Source of the DNA: Orobanche coerulescens
Taxonomy: Eukaryota > Streptophyta > Magnoliopsida > Lamiales > Orobanchaceae
DNA: 64,000 nt
Assembly (NCBI GenBank): GCA_033398695.1
Contig: CM065809.1
Location: 179,046,501-179,110,500 of the forward strand
Direction: 5' to 3'
Part shown: positions 35,045 to 47,200 of the stretch, one piece after another
Numbering within the stretch: position 1 is the first letter of the stretch
How the letters are laid out: each line of letters starts with the position of its first letter
Translations under genes and position numbers: made by a program
Notes under the pieces: model-generated
Seen by the model: the letters and a program-made list of their open reading frames with translations, nothing else
The model's database searches: none
What the model was told of the DNA's origin: nothing

Positions 35045-37273
35045 GGCTTCGGGCTAGCCCTAGCGGGCCGGGCTAGCCCAGCTTTGAACGGTCCGAAAAA
35101 GCCCGGATTTAAACGGGCTAGGAAATATCGGCCCTAACCCGGTTTTTTGGCGGGTTAAACGGGCCAGCCCTACGGGCCCGAGCCCGTTTAACATCTCTAT
35201 CTGGAACCCCCAGCTGCTATCTTCTCTCCGGCGCTGGTCGTACAACACAGGTCTGGCCCTTCTCTGCCTCTCTCTCTCTACATTTTTGTTGCCGGAATTG
35301 TGATGTTTTACATTGATTTTTACATTTTTTGTTGCCGGAATTGTGATGTTTTACATTGATTTTCATTCATTCATTCAGATCTATCCTTTTAGTTCGTAGA
35401 ATCGTATTTTTCTTATTTGGGAAACCGATGTCGACACGGTCTATCATTTTCGTTTCCACATTGTTTAATTTTGTTCTTTGGTTTTACGCACCAATTTCTG
35501 GATTATCGACATGAGGTGTTTCTTATTGGAATTTAAAGTTAATTCACTTTTACTAATTTATTTAATTTTTCTGCAACTGATATTATATGTGGATTTCCTG
35601 ATACTTTCTGAAACTTCCTTTCACGTTTTTTTGACTATCTGCATTGATATATGTTTATGTTGTTTACTTTCATTTATCTTGGTATATTACTTCTGAGTTA
35701 ATAGTTGGTAATCGGGATTACATTTATTAATACATAATAATTTATAATTTAAAATTCACAACTTGTATAAATGGAAGGTAATTTGATTGATAAATTTAAA
35801 CATGGTAAACATTCTAATTTACTTGTAATTATGAGTATTATAACATACACTTTTAGAATATACATAAAAATAATAATATTAATTATACATAAAAATAATA
35901 AAACTAACACATTAATATTATATAATCATACACAAACAATAAATATAAAATGACATGTAACGTAATCACTAAACTTAAATCTTAACATTCAACTGCATAA
36001 TAACAACTGTATACACACAACAGATTATTTATGAATAACATATTAAACAAATAACATTATGAATTAGAATAAAACAATAACACAAAACCACAGTAAATAA
36101 ATACATGAAATTTACAAAATACTTTACAAATATATTTGACTAATGTTTGATTATTATTTATAAATATTTGTTATAGGTACAAATCTTGGAAAAATGAGCT
36201 ACACATGTTTTGGTCAGCTTGGGGTAATTCCCGTGAGGCTACTCCAGAGGAGTTCAAGTATCGGGAGTACGAGTGGAGATGGCTATGCGCACATTTTACC
36301 GTCCCGGACTATATTGTATGTAATCGAGCTCTAAATATTTTCGTAATGCTATTGTTGTTTAAAGATATGTAACATATATGAAACTTACTTGTGGTAGTTT
36401 TTCGCCTTGTTAAATGAAAATTACATGTTTCTATGTGTAGGCGAGCAGTTCAACCAACACTGTTAACCGTAAGGGTTTGACGGAGCACCACAGTTTAGGT
36501 TCGCGGTCGTTAGCGAGAGTTTCGCACGAGGCCACTTCTGATGAAAATGTGGCGAATGCCTTTGTCTACGTGACTCAGAAGGCATATCCTAACTATCCGG
36601 ATAGACTTGTAAGTTGTAAATATATCCTAACCATTTTAATACTGCTATCGGTCTTTACCTCTGAACTTTATTAATATTCGGTTACTTTTTTTGTTCCCAC
36701 TTAATTAGGAGAGAGTGACCGAGGAGTCCGAGAGGATGTTGATAGAGATGGCGAGGAGGAGCATCCGGATTGGGACGAGGCCGGTCTCGAGTTAGCACGC
36801 CGAGAGATCGATCAGGCCGATCCTACATTAGGGCAAGGGTGTGGGCTACCATTTACCCTCCTAAAGGGAGTCATCACTGGGCCGATGATGGGAGGCTGAA
36901 GGCACCGGATTATTGAAGAATACTACGGGGTTTCAAATGATCAAAGGGCGACACTCAAAAGGCCTATTTGGAGGAGCAATTGAGGATCGAGAGGGAGCTC
37001 CGAGCCGACGAGCAAAGGAAGTCTCAAGACCGATTCGAAATTCCAAGAGGAACAAAGGAAGGTTCAACAAGAGATGTTAGCTCAAGGCAGAGCCATGATG
37101 CAAGATATGATGTCATTGAGTCGGGCCAGGTGTGTCAATCGGGAATTTCGGTACCACCACCACCTCAATTCTTCAATTCACAAACACCCCCCTCTTCTTC
37201 ACAGCCTCGGGACGACGACATGCAAGACGGTAGTAATCCTTCTTCTATCTTTAAGAATTTGACGGATCTTTGA
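34340..37273 (+). pseudogene. CACTA second gene (TNPA/Transposase_24-like), fragmented
   Basis: A Pro/Ser/Arg-rich low-complexity 5' segment (34345-34620) is interrupted by the hAT MITE. After AT-rich intron-like sequence, exon-like segments read SWKNELHMFWSAWGNSREAT (about 36183) and GLTEHHSLGSRSLARVSHEA (36475 onward), a Transposase_24 signature ending NYPDRL at a splice donor near 36609. The C-terminal coding block 36968-37273 has Glu/Arg/Gln-rich coiled-coil sequence and ends IFKNLTDL. Such proteins bind the subterminal repeats. Several frameshifts around 36720-36960 break it. Confidence 0.7.
34630..35199. mobile_element. hAT-type MITE (570 bp) nested in the CACTA
   Basis: The perfect terminal inverted repeat TAGAGATGTTAAACGGGC is flanked by a perfect 8-bp duplication TCTGGAAC (34622-34629 and 35200-35207). 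The inside has many GGGCTAGCCC-type palindromic words, a short CCCTAACCCTAACCCTAA stretch (not a telomere) and a long AT/TA middle. There is no coding capacity. Confidence 0.95.
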
Positions 37274-37524
37274 GGATTTTAGTTGTCATTGTAGTAGTTC
37301 TTTTGCTAAATGTTTTTTGTTTAGACTTGTGTTCGTTAATGTTGCTGTTTATTGATTTTGTTGATGTTGCTACATGACATGTTGATATGGTTTGTATTTA
37401 AATTATGCTTTTCGTAATTGATTTATGTTGATTGTGATGTATGGTGGTGTATTGTACATTTGGAATAACAGGTTATCTGAACAGGTTTGGTGATTTCGAA
37501 ATCTGAATTTTTTTTTTTTCACTG

Positions 37525-37978
37525 GACTTTAGCCGACGGCATTTGCACAGACCGTCGGCTAAAGTATTTAATTAAAAAAATAAAATAAAACTTTAGCCGA
37601 CGACATAGTCGTCGGCTAAAGTGTATAGTTTTAGCCGACGACGACGTTGCCGTCGGCTAAAGTGTATAGGTTTTAGCCGACGACAACGTTGCCGTCGGCT
37701 AAAGTGTATAGGTTTTAGCCGACGACAGCATTTACCGTCGGCTAAAACTCGACATTTTAGCCGACGACTGTGTATCCGTCGGCTAAAACGGATATTATTT
37801 TAGCCGACGACCGTGTAATCGTCGGCTAAAGTTTGATTTTAGCCGACGACCTTCCCTATTAGCCGTCGGCTAAACTTTAGCCGACCGACCTCGACCGACC
37901 GACTTTTAGCCGACAGCTGACCACTTTAGCCGACGAATTTCGACTTTAGCCGACGACTTTTTGCTGTCGGCTAAAGTA
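37525..37978. repeat. Right subterminal repeat array of the CACTA
   Basis: Around twenty copies of TTTAGCCGACGAC or its inverse lie in 450 bp, arranged as inverted pairs with short loops and frequent GTGTATAG spacers. The adjacent ORF at 37621-37803 is an artefact of this array. Confidence 0.88.
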
Positions 37979-37996
37979 TAAACATTGGTAGTGTAT

Positions 37997-38472
37997 ACTC
38001 TCATATCAGACAGTTGCTTTTAGAATTTCGATTATTCTAACTGTCATAAAGGCTTGGTATGTGCTCAATGATTGTAGTAGTTGCACATTTATATGGTATA
38101 CTAGATAGTGACATACACATAAAAATCCCTAAAAATATTCAATTTATCTGAGCAAATAATTCATATCCCATAAATATGTTTTCAATTAAACTGCAAATAC
38201 CATTGTGTGTTAAATAATCTGGACGAATGTGTTACACTAAACTTATTGAATATCTATTGGAAAATGGATATAAGATTAATAATGGTTGTCATTGCATTCT
38301 TATGAAGAAAGCATAACATGACTTTATAATTATAGCAATATATGTTGATAATTTAAATATAATTGGGACACCCGAAGCTCAATAAACTACTGAATACTAA
38401 AAAAATTGAATTTGAGATGAAAGATTGGAGAAATAAAATTTGTCTAAGATTTGTAAGCCCAACATGAATCCA

Positions 38473-38508
<36 letters not shown>

Positions 38509-38930
38509 TGGTGCTAAAGTAGATTTACATGGACAAATCGCATCCATTGACATCACTGATAGTCGTTAGAATGCTCGATGTGAATAAAGATCTATATCAA
38601 TCACTTGAGATGAGAAAATAACACTTGGTCCTGAAACGTCACATCTCACTTTAATTGGTGCATTAACTTATCTTTCTAAATGCACTAGACCATATATAAC
38701 TTTTTATCTAAGTCTACTTTCAAGATGCAGCTTCACGTCCACTTTAAAATATTGAAATGGTGTTAAACATGCTATACACTATTTATACCATCTAAGTGGT
38801 ACTACAAATTGTGTTACTATTCAGATTTTTTAGATGTTCACTGGTGGAGCAGTTGTACGTTATCATTCAGAATTTAGAATTGTATACATCATCATTGCAC
38901 CTTGATCTTCCCGCGACGCGACATGGACTA
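37997..38930 (+). pseudogene. Copia element A, right part (RT and RNase H remnants)
   Basis: It directly continues the RT cut by the CACTA. Readable pieces in changing frames include an IPKG-like segment, YLLENGYKINNGCHCILMKK, AIYVDNLNIIGTPEAQ (the RT active-site region, with Asn in place of the second Asp) and LTLIGALTYLSKCTRPYIT from the RNase H connection. A TA run lies at 38477-38505. It is too degraded to encode protein. Confidence 0.75.
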
Positions 38931-40264
38931 GAAGTTCAAAGGATTCTACACTTGCAAATTATGACAAATTAATTACGAAATGCATTTAGAGATACAAAAA
39001 GAATAACAAAGTCCCATATAGTTGTTGTAAATACTCCTGCTCAAACTCAAAATCCGAAAGGACAGTTTAGTGCATATATGTCAAATAAACCCAAAACACA
39101 CCTGGCTCGTGGATGGCCCATAGGTTCAGAAGATAAAAATCCTCAAAAGAAAAGAGAGGCTACAGGACTCGGGGAACCCAAATCAATTATGAGTATTCCA
39201 AAATAAACACATCAAGATACTCGTAACAATAAAAAGAAGTACGAGATTTTCATTAATTGAGTCAACAACGAAAAAGTATGGGACCGAAATAAAATAGGTG
39301 ATATTCATGATATATTTTGTTATTCCCTAACGCAAGCAGTTGATGATAAAAATGAGGATCCTGAATCGATATCTATATTCGAGTGTCAAAGAGGCATGAT
39401 TGGGTCAAATGGAAAGAAGTTATACATGCTGAATAAAAATTCTTTTACGAAACAAAAGACCATATTCTTATCACATTATGTGAAATATATTCTCATGTCA
39501 TGATGATATTACTTTTAGATATTTATTCAACCTGTTAGTCTTAAAAAATCTAGAAAGGCGTCGCATGGATGTTGTAACGGCTTATTGATACAAATCGATA
39601 TATACTGATTTTACATTAGAATTCATGAAGGATTCGAAATGCATGAAGCATTAAAAGCAACTCCCAAGGAATTATGTGCTTTTAAGATGCAAAAGTCATT
39701 ATATGAATTACGTATATGTTTTAATTATTTAAGTAATATATTGTTGAGAAACGATTATATAAACAATCATATATGTCCATACGTCTTTATCATGAAAACG
39801 ACAGTTGGATTTATGACTATTGTTGTATATCTTGATGATTCAAACATTATTGGAACTCCCGGTGGAGCTCAAGAAACAATTGACTTTCTGAAAAGAAAAT
39901 TGGAAATAAAAGATCTTGGGCAGACAAAATTGTCTTGATTTACAAATAAAACACTTACGTAGTGGGGTATTTGTACACCAATTTAATTATACAAAAGGAT
40001 CTTGAAGTGTTTTAATATGGACAAGGCAAATCTCTTAGTATGGTTAACCAAACATTAAATGTTGAGAAGAGTATATTCCGCCATTGTGAAGATAGTGAAA
40101 AACTACTGGGTGCTGGAATACCGTACTTAAGTGCAATTTGAGCTCTTTTATATCTTGACAGTTTTACACGATCAGATGTGGTGTTTTCTACTAATATATT
40201 GGCAAGATATAGTTCATCGCCAACACGAAGACATTAGAATAAAATTAAGCATATATTTCGTTAT
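38931..40264 (+). pseudogene. Copia element B, left part (pol remnants)
   Basis: This second copia-derived stretch restarts upstream in pol. An integrase-RT linker (similar to RPIGSKDKNP) lies near 39110. The block with WVKWKEVIHAE lies at 39395-39440. The RT segment at 39639-39938 contains LCAFKMQKSLYEL and TIVVYLDDSNIIGTPGG, which is the YLDD-type active site. Sequence runs into RNase H (HIFRY near 40245) and is cut by the Cassandra insertion. Confidence 0.75.
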
Positions 40265-40349
40265 TGTTGGTCCCCAGAAATGATGAAGACTGTCCTCACT
40301 GTACCAACACGAGTCTTTTCTAGCGCGCTTTGTCCTCACTCACGCGCAC

Positions 40350-40420
40350 CTGAGAAACTTCCTAGGGGGTCACCCATCCCATAACTACTCCAGGCCAAGC
40401 ACGCTTAACTTTAGAGTTTC
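40350..40420 (-). promoter_or_regulatory. 5S-rRNA-like Pol III promoter in Cassandra 3' LTR
   Basis: On the minus strand it reads AAGTTAAGCGTGCTTGG (A box/IE region) then GGGATGGGTGACC (C box), as in plant 5S genes. It is conserved between the two LTRs. It is a TRIM promoter, not a 5S gene, because the flanking 5S sequence is missing. Confidence 0.85.
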
Positions 40421-41021
40421 TATGAGTGGCTACCAGAAAAGAAGATGCATCTTGTTGGTATGAGTAGTCCAAATCAATTCATTTAACCACTTTCTAGTGT
40501 AGATCTCACAGGTCGAATCGCAAGCCGCGCCTCGCGCATTTTCAAGCTGATGTAGGCAGGATGCTGGACCAAAGCCCAATAATCCCCCTCCCAGTATCTG
40601 CCAGCATTTCAGCTCCAGAGTCTGGAAACCTCCGCGAACTAGATTTGATCGCACAGCCCTCTAGCGGCTAGATTCATTCACACAGTCCTCCAACACTTGA
40701 CATCAGCATATGTTCCACCTCCGTTTACTTCCGCTGCGCCAGTATCTCAGTTCCAGCATACTAGATTTGATCACATAGCCCTCCAGCACCTGACAACCTC
40801 CACTGCACCAGCATCTCAGTTCCGGACAAGTGGCAATATCTGCTGCATGCCCGCCTCTCAGTTCCAACATTCTGACAACCTCTATTTTAGGATACTCCGA
40901 GGGAATCCGCACCCGTGACTTGCTCTGATACCAATTGTTGGTCCCAGAATGATGAAGACTATCCTCACTGTACCAACACGAGTCTTTTCTAGCGCGTTTT
41001 GTCCTCACTCACGCGCACCCT

Positions 41022-41092
41022 GAGAAACTTCCCAGGGGGTCACCCATCCCATAACTACTCCAGGGCAAGCACGCTTAACTTTGGAGTTTCTA
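41022..41092 (-). promoter_or_regulatory. 5S-rRNA-like Pol III promoter in Cassandra 5' LTR
   Basis: This is the same 5S-derived segment as in the other LTR, with the C box at 41038-41050 and the A box at about 41061-41080 (both complement). It would drive the element's own transcript by analogy with known Cassandra copies. Confidence 0.85.
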
Positions 41093-41257
41093 TGAGATGA
41101 CTACGAGAAAAGAAGATGCATCTTGTTGGTATGAGTAGTCCAAATCAATTCATTTAACCACTTTCTAGTGCAGATCTCACAGGTCGAATTGCAAGTCGCG
41201 CCTCGCGCATTTTTAAGCCTATGCAGGCAGGATGCTGGACCGAATCCCAACAGTTAT

Positions 41258-42250
41258 TATTAAGGAATGATCAATTTGGACTATTTATCCCAAAATTCAA
41301 AACATGAAACAATTGGTTTTGCTGATGCTGGGTATTTATCAGATCTACATAAAGACAGATCACAAAAATAGTTATGTTATCATGATTGGTGGTACTACAA
41401 TATCGCGGCGTTCCCAAAAGCAAATACTAATGCGCATATCTTTAAATCATGTTGAGATTATTGCATTTTATGCAGCAAGTAGATAAAGTGTCTGACTTAG
41501 ATTTATGACTGAACACATCAGTAAACACTGGATTACCATTTAGTGAAGACCCGACAATATTATTTGAAGATAATGATTCATGCATTGCCCAAACCAATGA
41601 AGGTTATCAAGACCGAACGGGCTAAACGTATTCACCCAAACTTCTTCTCATACATTCAACAACCTGAAAGAACAAGGGGATTGATATTCAATACATTCGA
41701 TCAAGTGAAAATGCAACAAAATTTATTTACAAAGGCACTCTCTACTTTAACCTTCACAAACATATTTATAATATTTGGATGCGACATCTACGAGATTTTT
41801 GAAGATGATGACCCTACTCGAAGGGGAGTTTACGAGCGGTGCTCTTTTTTCCTTACCATTATTTTGTCCACAGAATTTTCATAATCAGGCTTTTAAGAGG
41901 GAGTCTAAGCAAATGATTTACAATTAAATTTTGTACTCTTTTTTCTTTATGTTCGATTTTTTCCCACATAATTTGCAAGTCTAAGGCTTTAATGAGACAC
42001 ATGAATCCAAACTACAGTGCCACGTCCAAGGGCTAATGTTATAAATATATGGACATGACAAACATTTATATTTCGGAAATTGGAGGATTGTGAAACATTT
42101 GCCTATAAAAGGACTCTGATATGAAGACATATACAACGAAGAAGAGGAATTCAGATATAGTTTCTTGACGCAATTCTTTATCTACTATTGTATATTTGTG
42201 TATTATTCTCTAATGTGTTACTTTCGATATTGACCCACACATAGTTAAAG
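41258..42250 (+). pseudogene. Copia element B, right part (RNase H and LTR-like end)
   Basis: It resumes after the Cassandra. RNase H pieces read GFADAGYL, SYVIMIGGTTISRRSQKQ and NHVEIIAFYAASR, then EDNDSCIAQTNEGY and SSENATKFIYKGTL in another frame. A 3' segment with TATAAAAGG (about 42105) resembles an LTR promoter. The LTR limits are not definable because no partner copy is present. Confidence 0.72.
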
Positions 42251-42577
42251 TTTGATTCTATTCAAAATATCATTTATTTACGATAAAGTCGGAGATAGGC
42301 GTCTAAACTTGCACATAACGATGGTATAGTATCCAAATCGTTCCACTTGAAGATGGTATTTTCAAAATGTGGTTTTTTTCGCAAGAGTTACTTTTTCCTC
42401 CATGAAATCACGATAGCTAATTAAAATTTTTATAATATATTTTATTATTAAAAAAATGTGTTATATAAATTATAATATTAATTAATAAATGAGAGTAGAT
42501 AATTTAAAATAAAATTTAATTTTATGCAATAATTAAACTTAAAAAATTACACACCTTAACTATAATAGTATTAGTTA

Positions 42578-43532
42578 GGGAAAATAAATTTTTTTATCAC
42601 TCAACTATTAGCTTTTTAAAATTTACCACTCAACTAAAAGTTTATTTATTGTAGGCACTAACGTTACACATGTTTACCGTTATAGTCATTCCGTTACCAT
42701 TCCATTAATTCTTTCAGTTTTCCGTAAAAAAATAAACTTTAAGGGAAATTTTATTTTTTTACACATTGACGTGGATCTAATATACTGACGTGGATCTGCT
42801 ATACTAGTTAAAAAATTCAAAAAATAATATTTTCATGGGAAATTTTATTTTTTAATATATTTCAGAAAAAAACAAAAAACTAAATAAAAAGGGAATTTGA
42901 ATAATATGTCACAAATTAATGGATCAATTTATAAATATGTCCCATTATAATATCATAATTCTTATTATCAGTTTTTAACTTAAAGGGAGATCAATTCAAT
43001 AGCCTTATTATATTGATTAAAAATATTTATAATTTTTAAATTTACTGGTTATAATTTTTAAATTTACCCATGAAAAATATCTTTTTCCTTTAGAACAGGC
43101 CCCACGAGGGACAAATTTTTAAATTTAATCATTGGAAATTATTTTGTTATTTTTAGAACATAAAACATAAAAAATTATAATTTTCGTGAGTGAATATCCC
43201 ATATTTCAAAAAAATTACTTTTCGTTTTTAAAAAATTATAATTAATGCGGAAAAGTTTGTATAAAAATTGCAACGAAATTATGCAAGCTGAAAAATAATT
43301 TTTCTTCTATTAAATACAATTTAAAAATATAATTAATCAATATATAATATAATATAATATAATATAATGGTAATATATATATATATATTAAAATAATAAA
43401 ATAAATATACTTAACGGAATAACTAAAACGATACATGTGTAATGTTAGTGTCTAGAATAAATAAAATTTTAGTTGAGCAGTAGGTTTCTAAAAAAGCTAA
43501 TAATCGAGTGGAAAAAAAAAATTCATTTTCCC
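42578..43532. mobile_element. Mutator-like MITE with about 125-bp terminal inverted repeats
   Basis: The left end GGGAAAATAAATTTTTTTAT and the inverted right end (from 43532) stay alignable for about 125 bp at roughly 80% identity. Flanking 9-mers are TATTAGTTA and CGTTAGTTA (7 of 9 match), as expected for a Mutator-like 9-bp duplication with decay. The AT-rich middle has no gene. It ends 168 bp before the PYD3 start codon. Confidence 0.75.
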
Positions 43533-43700
43533 CGTTAGTTAATAGATGATTAAATCAGCGAGTTTTTACCTATTTAGGAGCAGTCAGTATACGAAATCCA
43601 GTTCTGCGTAATCATGATCAAAATAAGGTAGATAATCCCACAGTCGGTCGCTTCAAGTTCACGCACTCGCCTCCGCCTGTAAGAACAAAAATAAGAAATA

Positions 43701-44193
43701 ATGGAGATTGAGGAAGATGAAATCGCTTCACTCAATGGGGAAACTGAGATTCAAAGAAAAGACGGCTCCATTTGTGGGTTCGACTCCTTGCACCACCTCC
43801 TTCAATCTTCCCTTCCTCCACAGCTTTTTCAGGTCAAATTATCACCATCGTCCTATTTTGTTCTTGTTTTGATTCATAATATCATTATTGTTTGGTAAGG
43901 TAGGTGGACTGGGCTCTGTAGTTAAGTGAAACGATGTTCTAATTTTTGGTCCCAGTTTAATTTTTGATGTTATATCTCGTTGCTTCTTTCCTCTGTTTCT
44001 TTCAGTATTTGAAATTAGGGTTCTTGTTATGCATACATTGGATTTATGTACTTGGTGGATCTGCAGACGGTGTTAAGGGAGTCTTTGCAAAACCTTCTTC
44101 TTTTTATAGAAGTGATTTTATTGCTGCGGAAGCGGAAGTAGTGGAGAATCTAAAATTTGGAATGTTTTTTAGTAAAAGCTGAAAATTGATTAA

Positions 44194-44232
<39 letters not shown>

Positions 44233-47200
44233 GGGAGAAAAGTTGAATAGTTGTAAAAGTTTTTTCAAGCCAAGAAGTACTGGAAGTTTTTTTGATTGTT
44301 TATATTTCAGACTAGGTTATTTAAAGAATCTGTTATTTTTCTTGGATGATCAACACTGTGTTGTATTGCCATTACGTATGTTATGGGCATTGCTTTTAAA
44401 ATTATGGAATTAGTGTAATTTCTGTTCTTTCTTTTTATGACAGGAAGCCTACCGGTTACTTCTCGGGTTTAACTGTGGCAGAGCACTCGGCACCATTTCT
44501 ATTCCTCAGCCTGCCAAATATTTATCTTCGAAACATGATTTCGACCTTCAGGTGGATGTAGTTTCCATTTTCTTTTTTAGGGGGGGGGGGGGGTGTGTGG
44601 AGCGATCATTTTCTTGAGATGTTGAGATAAAGAGCTAATTTCTCATGATTAAATCAACAAATAATTTTGCTTGCAATCCCTTTTAGCAGCACACATGGCA
44701 CATGTCATTTTATTGTTGTCAACGATGTCCCTTTTCCAATAAAATGTGTTTCTTTTGTTAACTCCTGATATGAGGTTTGTTTACTCTTCATGAATATGAT
44801 AAAGTAACCATTTGCCATCTGCCTTAGCCTTGTTGCCACTTGGCAGGAAAACTTTAATCTCCAAAAAAGCTACCACCTTGTGTAAATTGAGGTGAGGAAA
44901 GTATATGAAATTGAGGAGTTACTCCCTCCGTCCCAATCGAAAAGTCCACTTTGGTGAAATGTGAACCTTTTATTTAAAATAATTTGAGAACCATATATTC
45001 TCACTTATTTTTCTAATTCTTTTCGTCCAATAAGCTACTCTTCTTGTCTATAACAAAATATATTAACTCAAGGAGTATTATATAAATTTTAATTAGATAT
45101 CAATGTTTTATTATGAAGTGGACTCTTTTATTGGGACAGAATCGTGTTTTGAAAGTGGACTCTATTTGAAGATGGAGGGAGTACAAAACTAATATAGAAG
45201 AACTACACCACCTTACAGTTTCTTACTAGTCAATGCTTATAACATGTTACCCATACTTGTGAATTCTAGTTTACCCTAGCAAACGAAAAAGTTATGTTTA
45301 TAGTTGAAGGTAATGCAATTTATTATTTGTTGGATTTTGTGTTACCACGTAACATACTGAAACAAACCAGTTTGTTTGATATTCAATCTTTCACTGTATT
45401 TCAACACTGTTGAATATTTTCCAAATGCAGGCATTTTCATTTCGTGCTGAAAATGAGTTGTTGAGGGAACCTCGCATAGTGCGGGTCGGATTGATTCAGA
45501 ATTCTATTGCTCTTCCAACAACGGAATCACTATTGGACCAGAAAAGAGGCATCTTTCGGAAACTGTCACCTATCATTGAAGCTGCGGGCTCGTCAGGTGT
45601 GAACATATTATGTTTACAGGTATTTCTGCCTTAGTAATCACTAGTTCTTGTGAACAAACAGTGACCCATAAGAGATTAAACACATTTTTTTACCAATGCA
45701 GGAGGCATGGATGATGCCATTTGCATTTTGCACACGTGAGAAGAAGTGGTGTGAATTTGCAGAGGCGATAGAGGGAGAGTCGACGCAGTTTCTTCAGGAA
45801 TTTGCTCGGAAATACAACATGGTTATAATAAGTCCTATTCTGGAAAGGGATGAGAAACATGGGGATGTTTTGTGGAATACTGCTGTAATAATTGGAAATC
45901 ATGGCAACATAATCGGAAAGCACAGGAAGGTAATGCCAGCATCAATTAGGTGCGCATGTGGTTTCAACGGTTTTGGACATAATCATAAAGGGATAATTAC
46001 AGAAATTACCTAGGTTTAGGGCCTGTTTACTTTTTTTCCATTAAGTTCTGAATGGATTAAGCTGTCTGAGTGGATTAATCTGTCTGATTTGGAAAAATAT
46101 CTTGTTGTTTCTTTCTATTCTGAATAAACTATCTGAATGACAGAAATGACCATTTTACCCCTCAATATGAATTAAGTCATTTTTAATAAAATGTTCTTTA
46201 TTTTTTAAGTTGAATGGTATTCATTACTACAGACCGTTTAAAATCGGTTCTGGAAAAACCGATGTTAAAAAAGACGCTGTGACATAATTGAAAATTTTAA
46301 AGCAAATTAACATCGGTTATGCTAAAAAACGATGTTAAAAATAATAAAAAATTATTTAACATGATTCTAATAAAAATCGATGTTAAAAAAATCTTCGATT
46401 TTCAGTTTTATTATATAATATAACATAATTAGACAATATTTTAATTTAAAAAAATCTTCGATTTTCAGTTTTATTCTAATACCAAATTGAGTATATATAA
46501 TATGACTTAATATATAATATAACATAATATATATTTTAATTTATATTATAATATATATTCATAAATCATATTATAATTTTCAGTTATATTTAAATAATCA
46601 AATAATATTTTATAAATATATTAAGTTATATTTTAATATATATAGTTATATTAATTTTTTATCAATAAATAGTTTATATTTTATGACTTTTAAATATATA
46701 ATATTAATATATATTTTAAATTTATATTATATATACTCAATTATAATTAAGATTATATGATAATTTATATTATATATACTCAATTCTTTTATTATTAGAG
46801 AGGGTAATTTTGGTATATTGTGGAAATCTTTCTGTCTTAATGGTAAGGACACCACAAAAATTGCTTAATGAAAAAGACATTATTAAGATCATTAAGTTGA
46901 AAGTAAACAGGAAGATATAACTGACCGATTAAGCTGATTAAGCATTAAGCTGATTAAGTAAAAAATAAACAGACTCTTAGTCTAATAACAAAAAAAACAG
47001 CTATCTTCTAATGCCCCCTTAATATTAGTTTATACTACCTCCTATATAAAATAGATGTTATTTTAGACCTTTTTAACTTTTGCAAAATATGTCATTTTAG
47101 CTTTTTTCCTTTACTAATACCATTATTATCCCTATCTAACTCTCCTCAAAATTCACATTCTTCACTCTTCATTTATTTCTTTTCATTTATTAGGGTAAAT

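Larger units (their letters stand above)
28443..37993 (+). mobile_element. CACTA (En/Spm) transposon, 9551 bp, inserted in copia RT
   Basis: It begins CACTACCAAAAAT and ends ATTGGTAGTG (inverted CACTACCAAT), with a perfect 3-bp duplication TAT (28440-28442 and 37994-37996). Both subterminal regions are arrays of TTTAGCCGACGAC in both orientations. It encodes a TNP2-type transposase (29109-32522) and a second gene of the TNPA/Transposase_24 kind (to 37273). Both are damaged. An AT-rich satellite with the same palindrome and a hAT MITE lie inside. The RT segment of copia A resumes immediately at 37997. Confidence 0.95.
40265..41252 (-). mobile_element. Cassandra TRIM retrotransposon with 5S rRNA-like LTRs
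   Basis: Two 317-bp LTRs (40265-40581 and 40936-41252) start TGTTGGTCCC on the plus strand. A perfect 5-bp duplication GTTAT flanks the element (40260-40264 and 41253-41257). The element reads on the minus strand: its tRNA-Met primer site TGGTATCAGAGC is the complement of 40922-40933, and the purine tract is the complement of about 40582-40593. Each LTR contains a reverse-oriented 5S rRNA-derived segment, the hallmark of Cassandra. It has no coding capacity. It is inserted in copia RNase H. Confidence 0.96.

Noticed and set aside
40350..41092. 5S rRNA genes on the minus strand
   Set aside because: Only part of the 5S sequence is present, and it repeats exactly in the two LTRs of a Cassandra element.
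44186..44413. ORF starting with an Arg/Glu repeat in PYD3 intron 1
   Set aside because: It is produced by a (GA)n microsatellite within the intron and has no homology.
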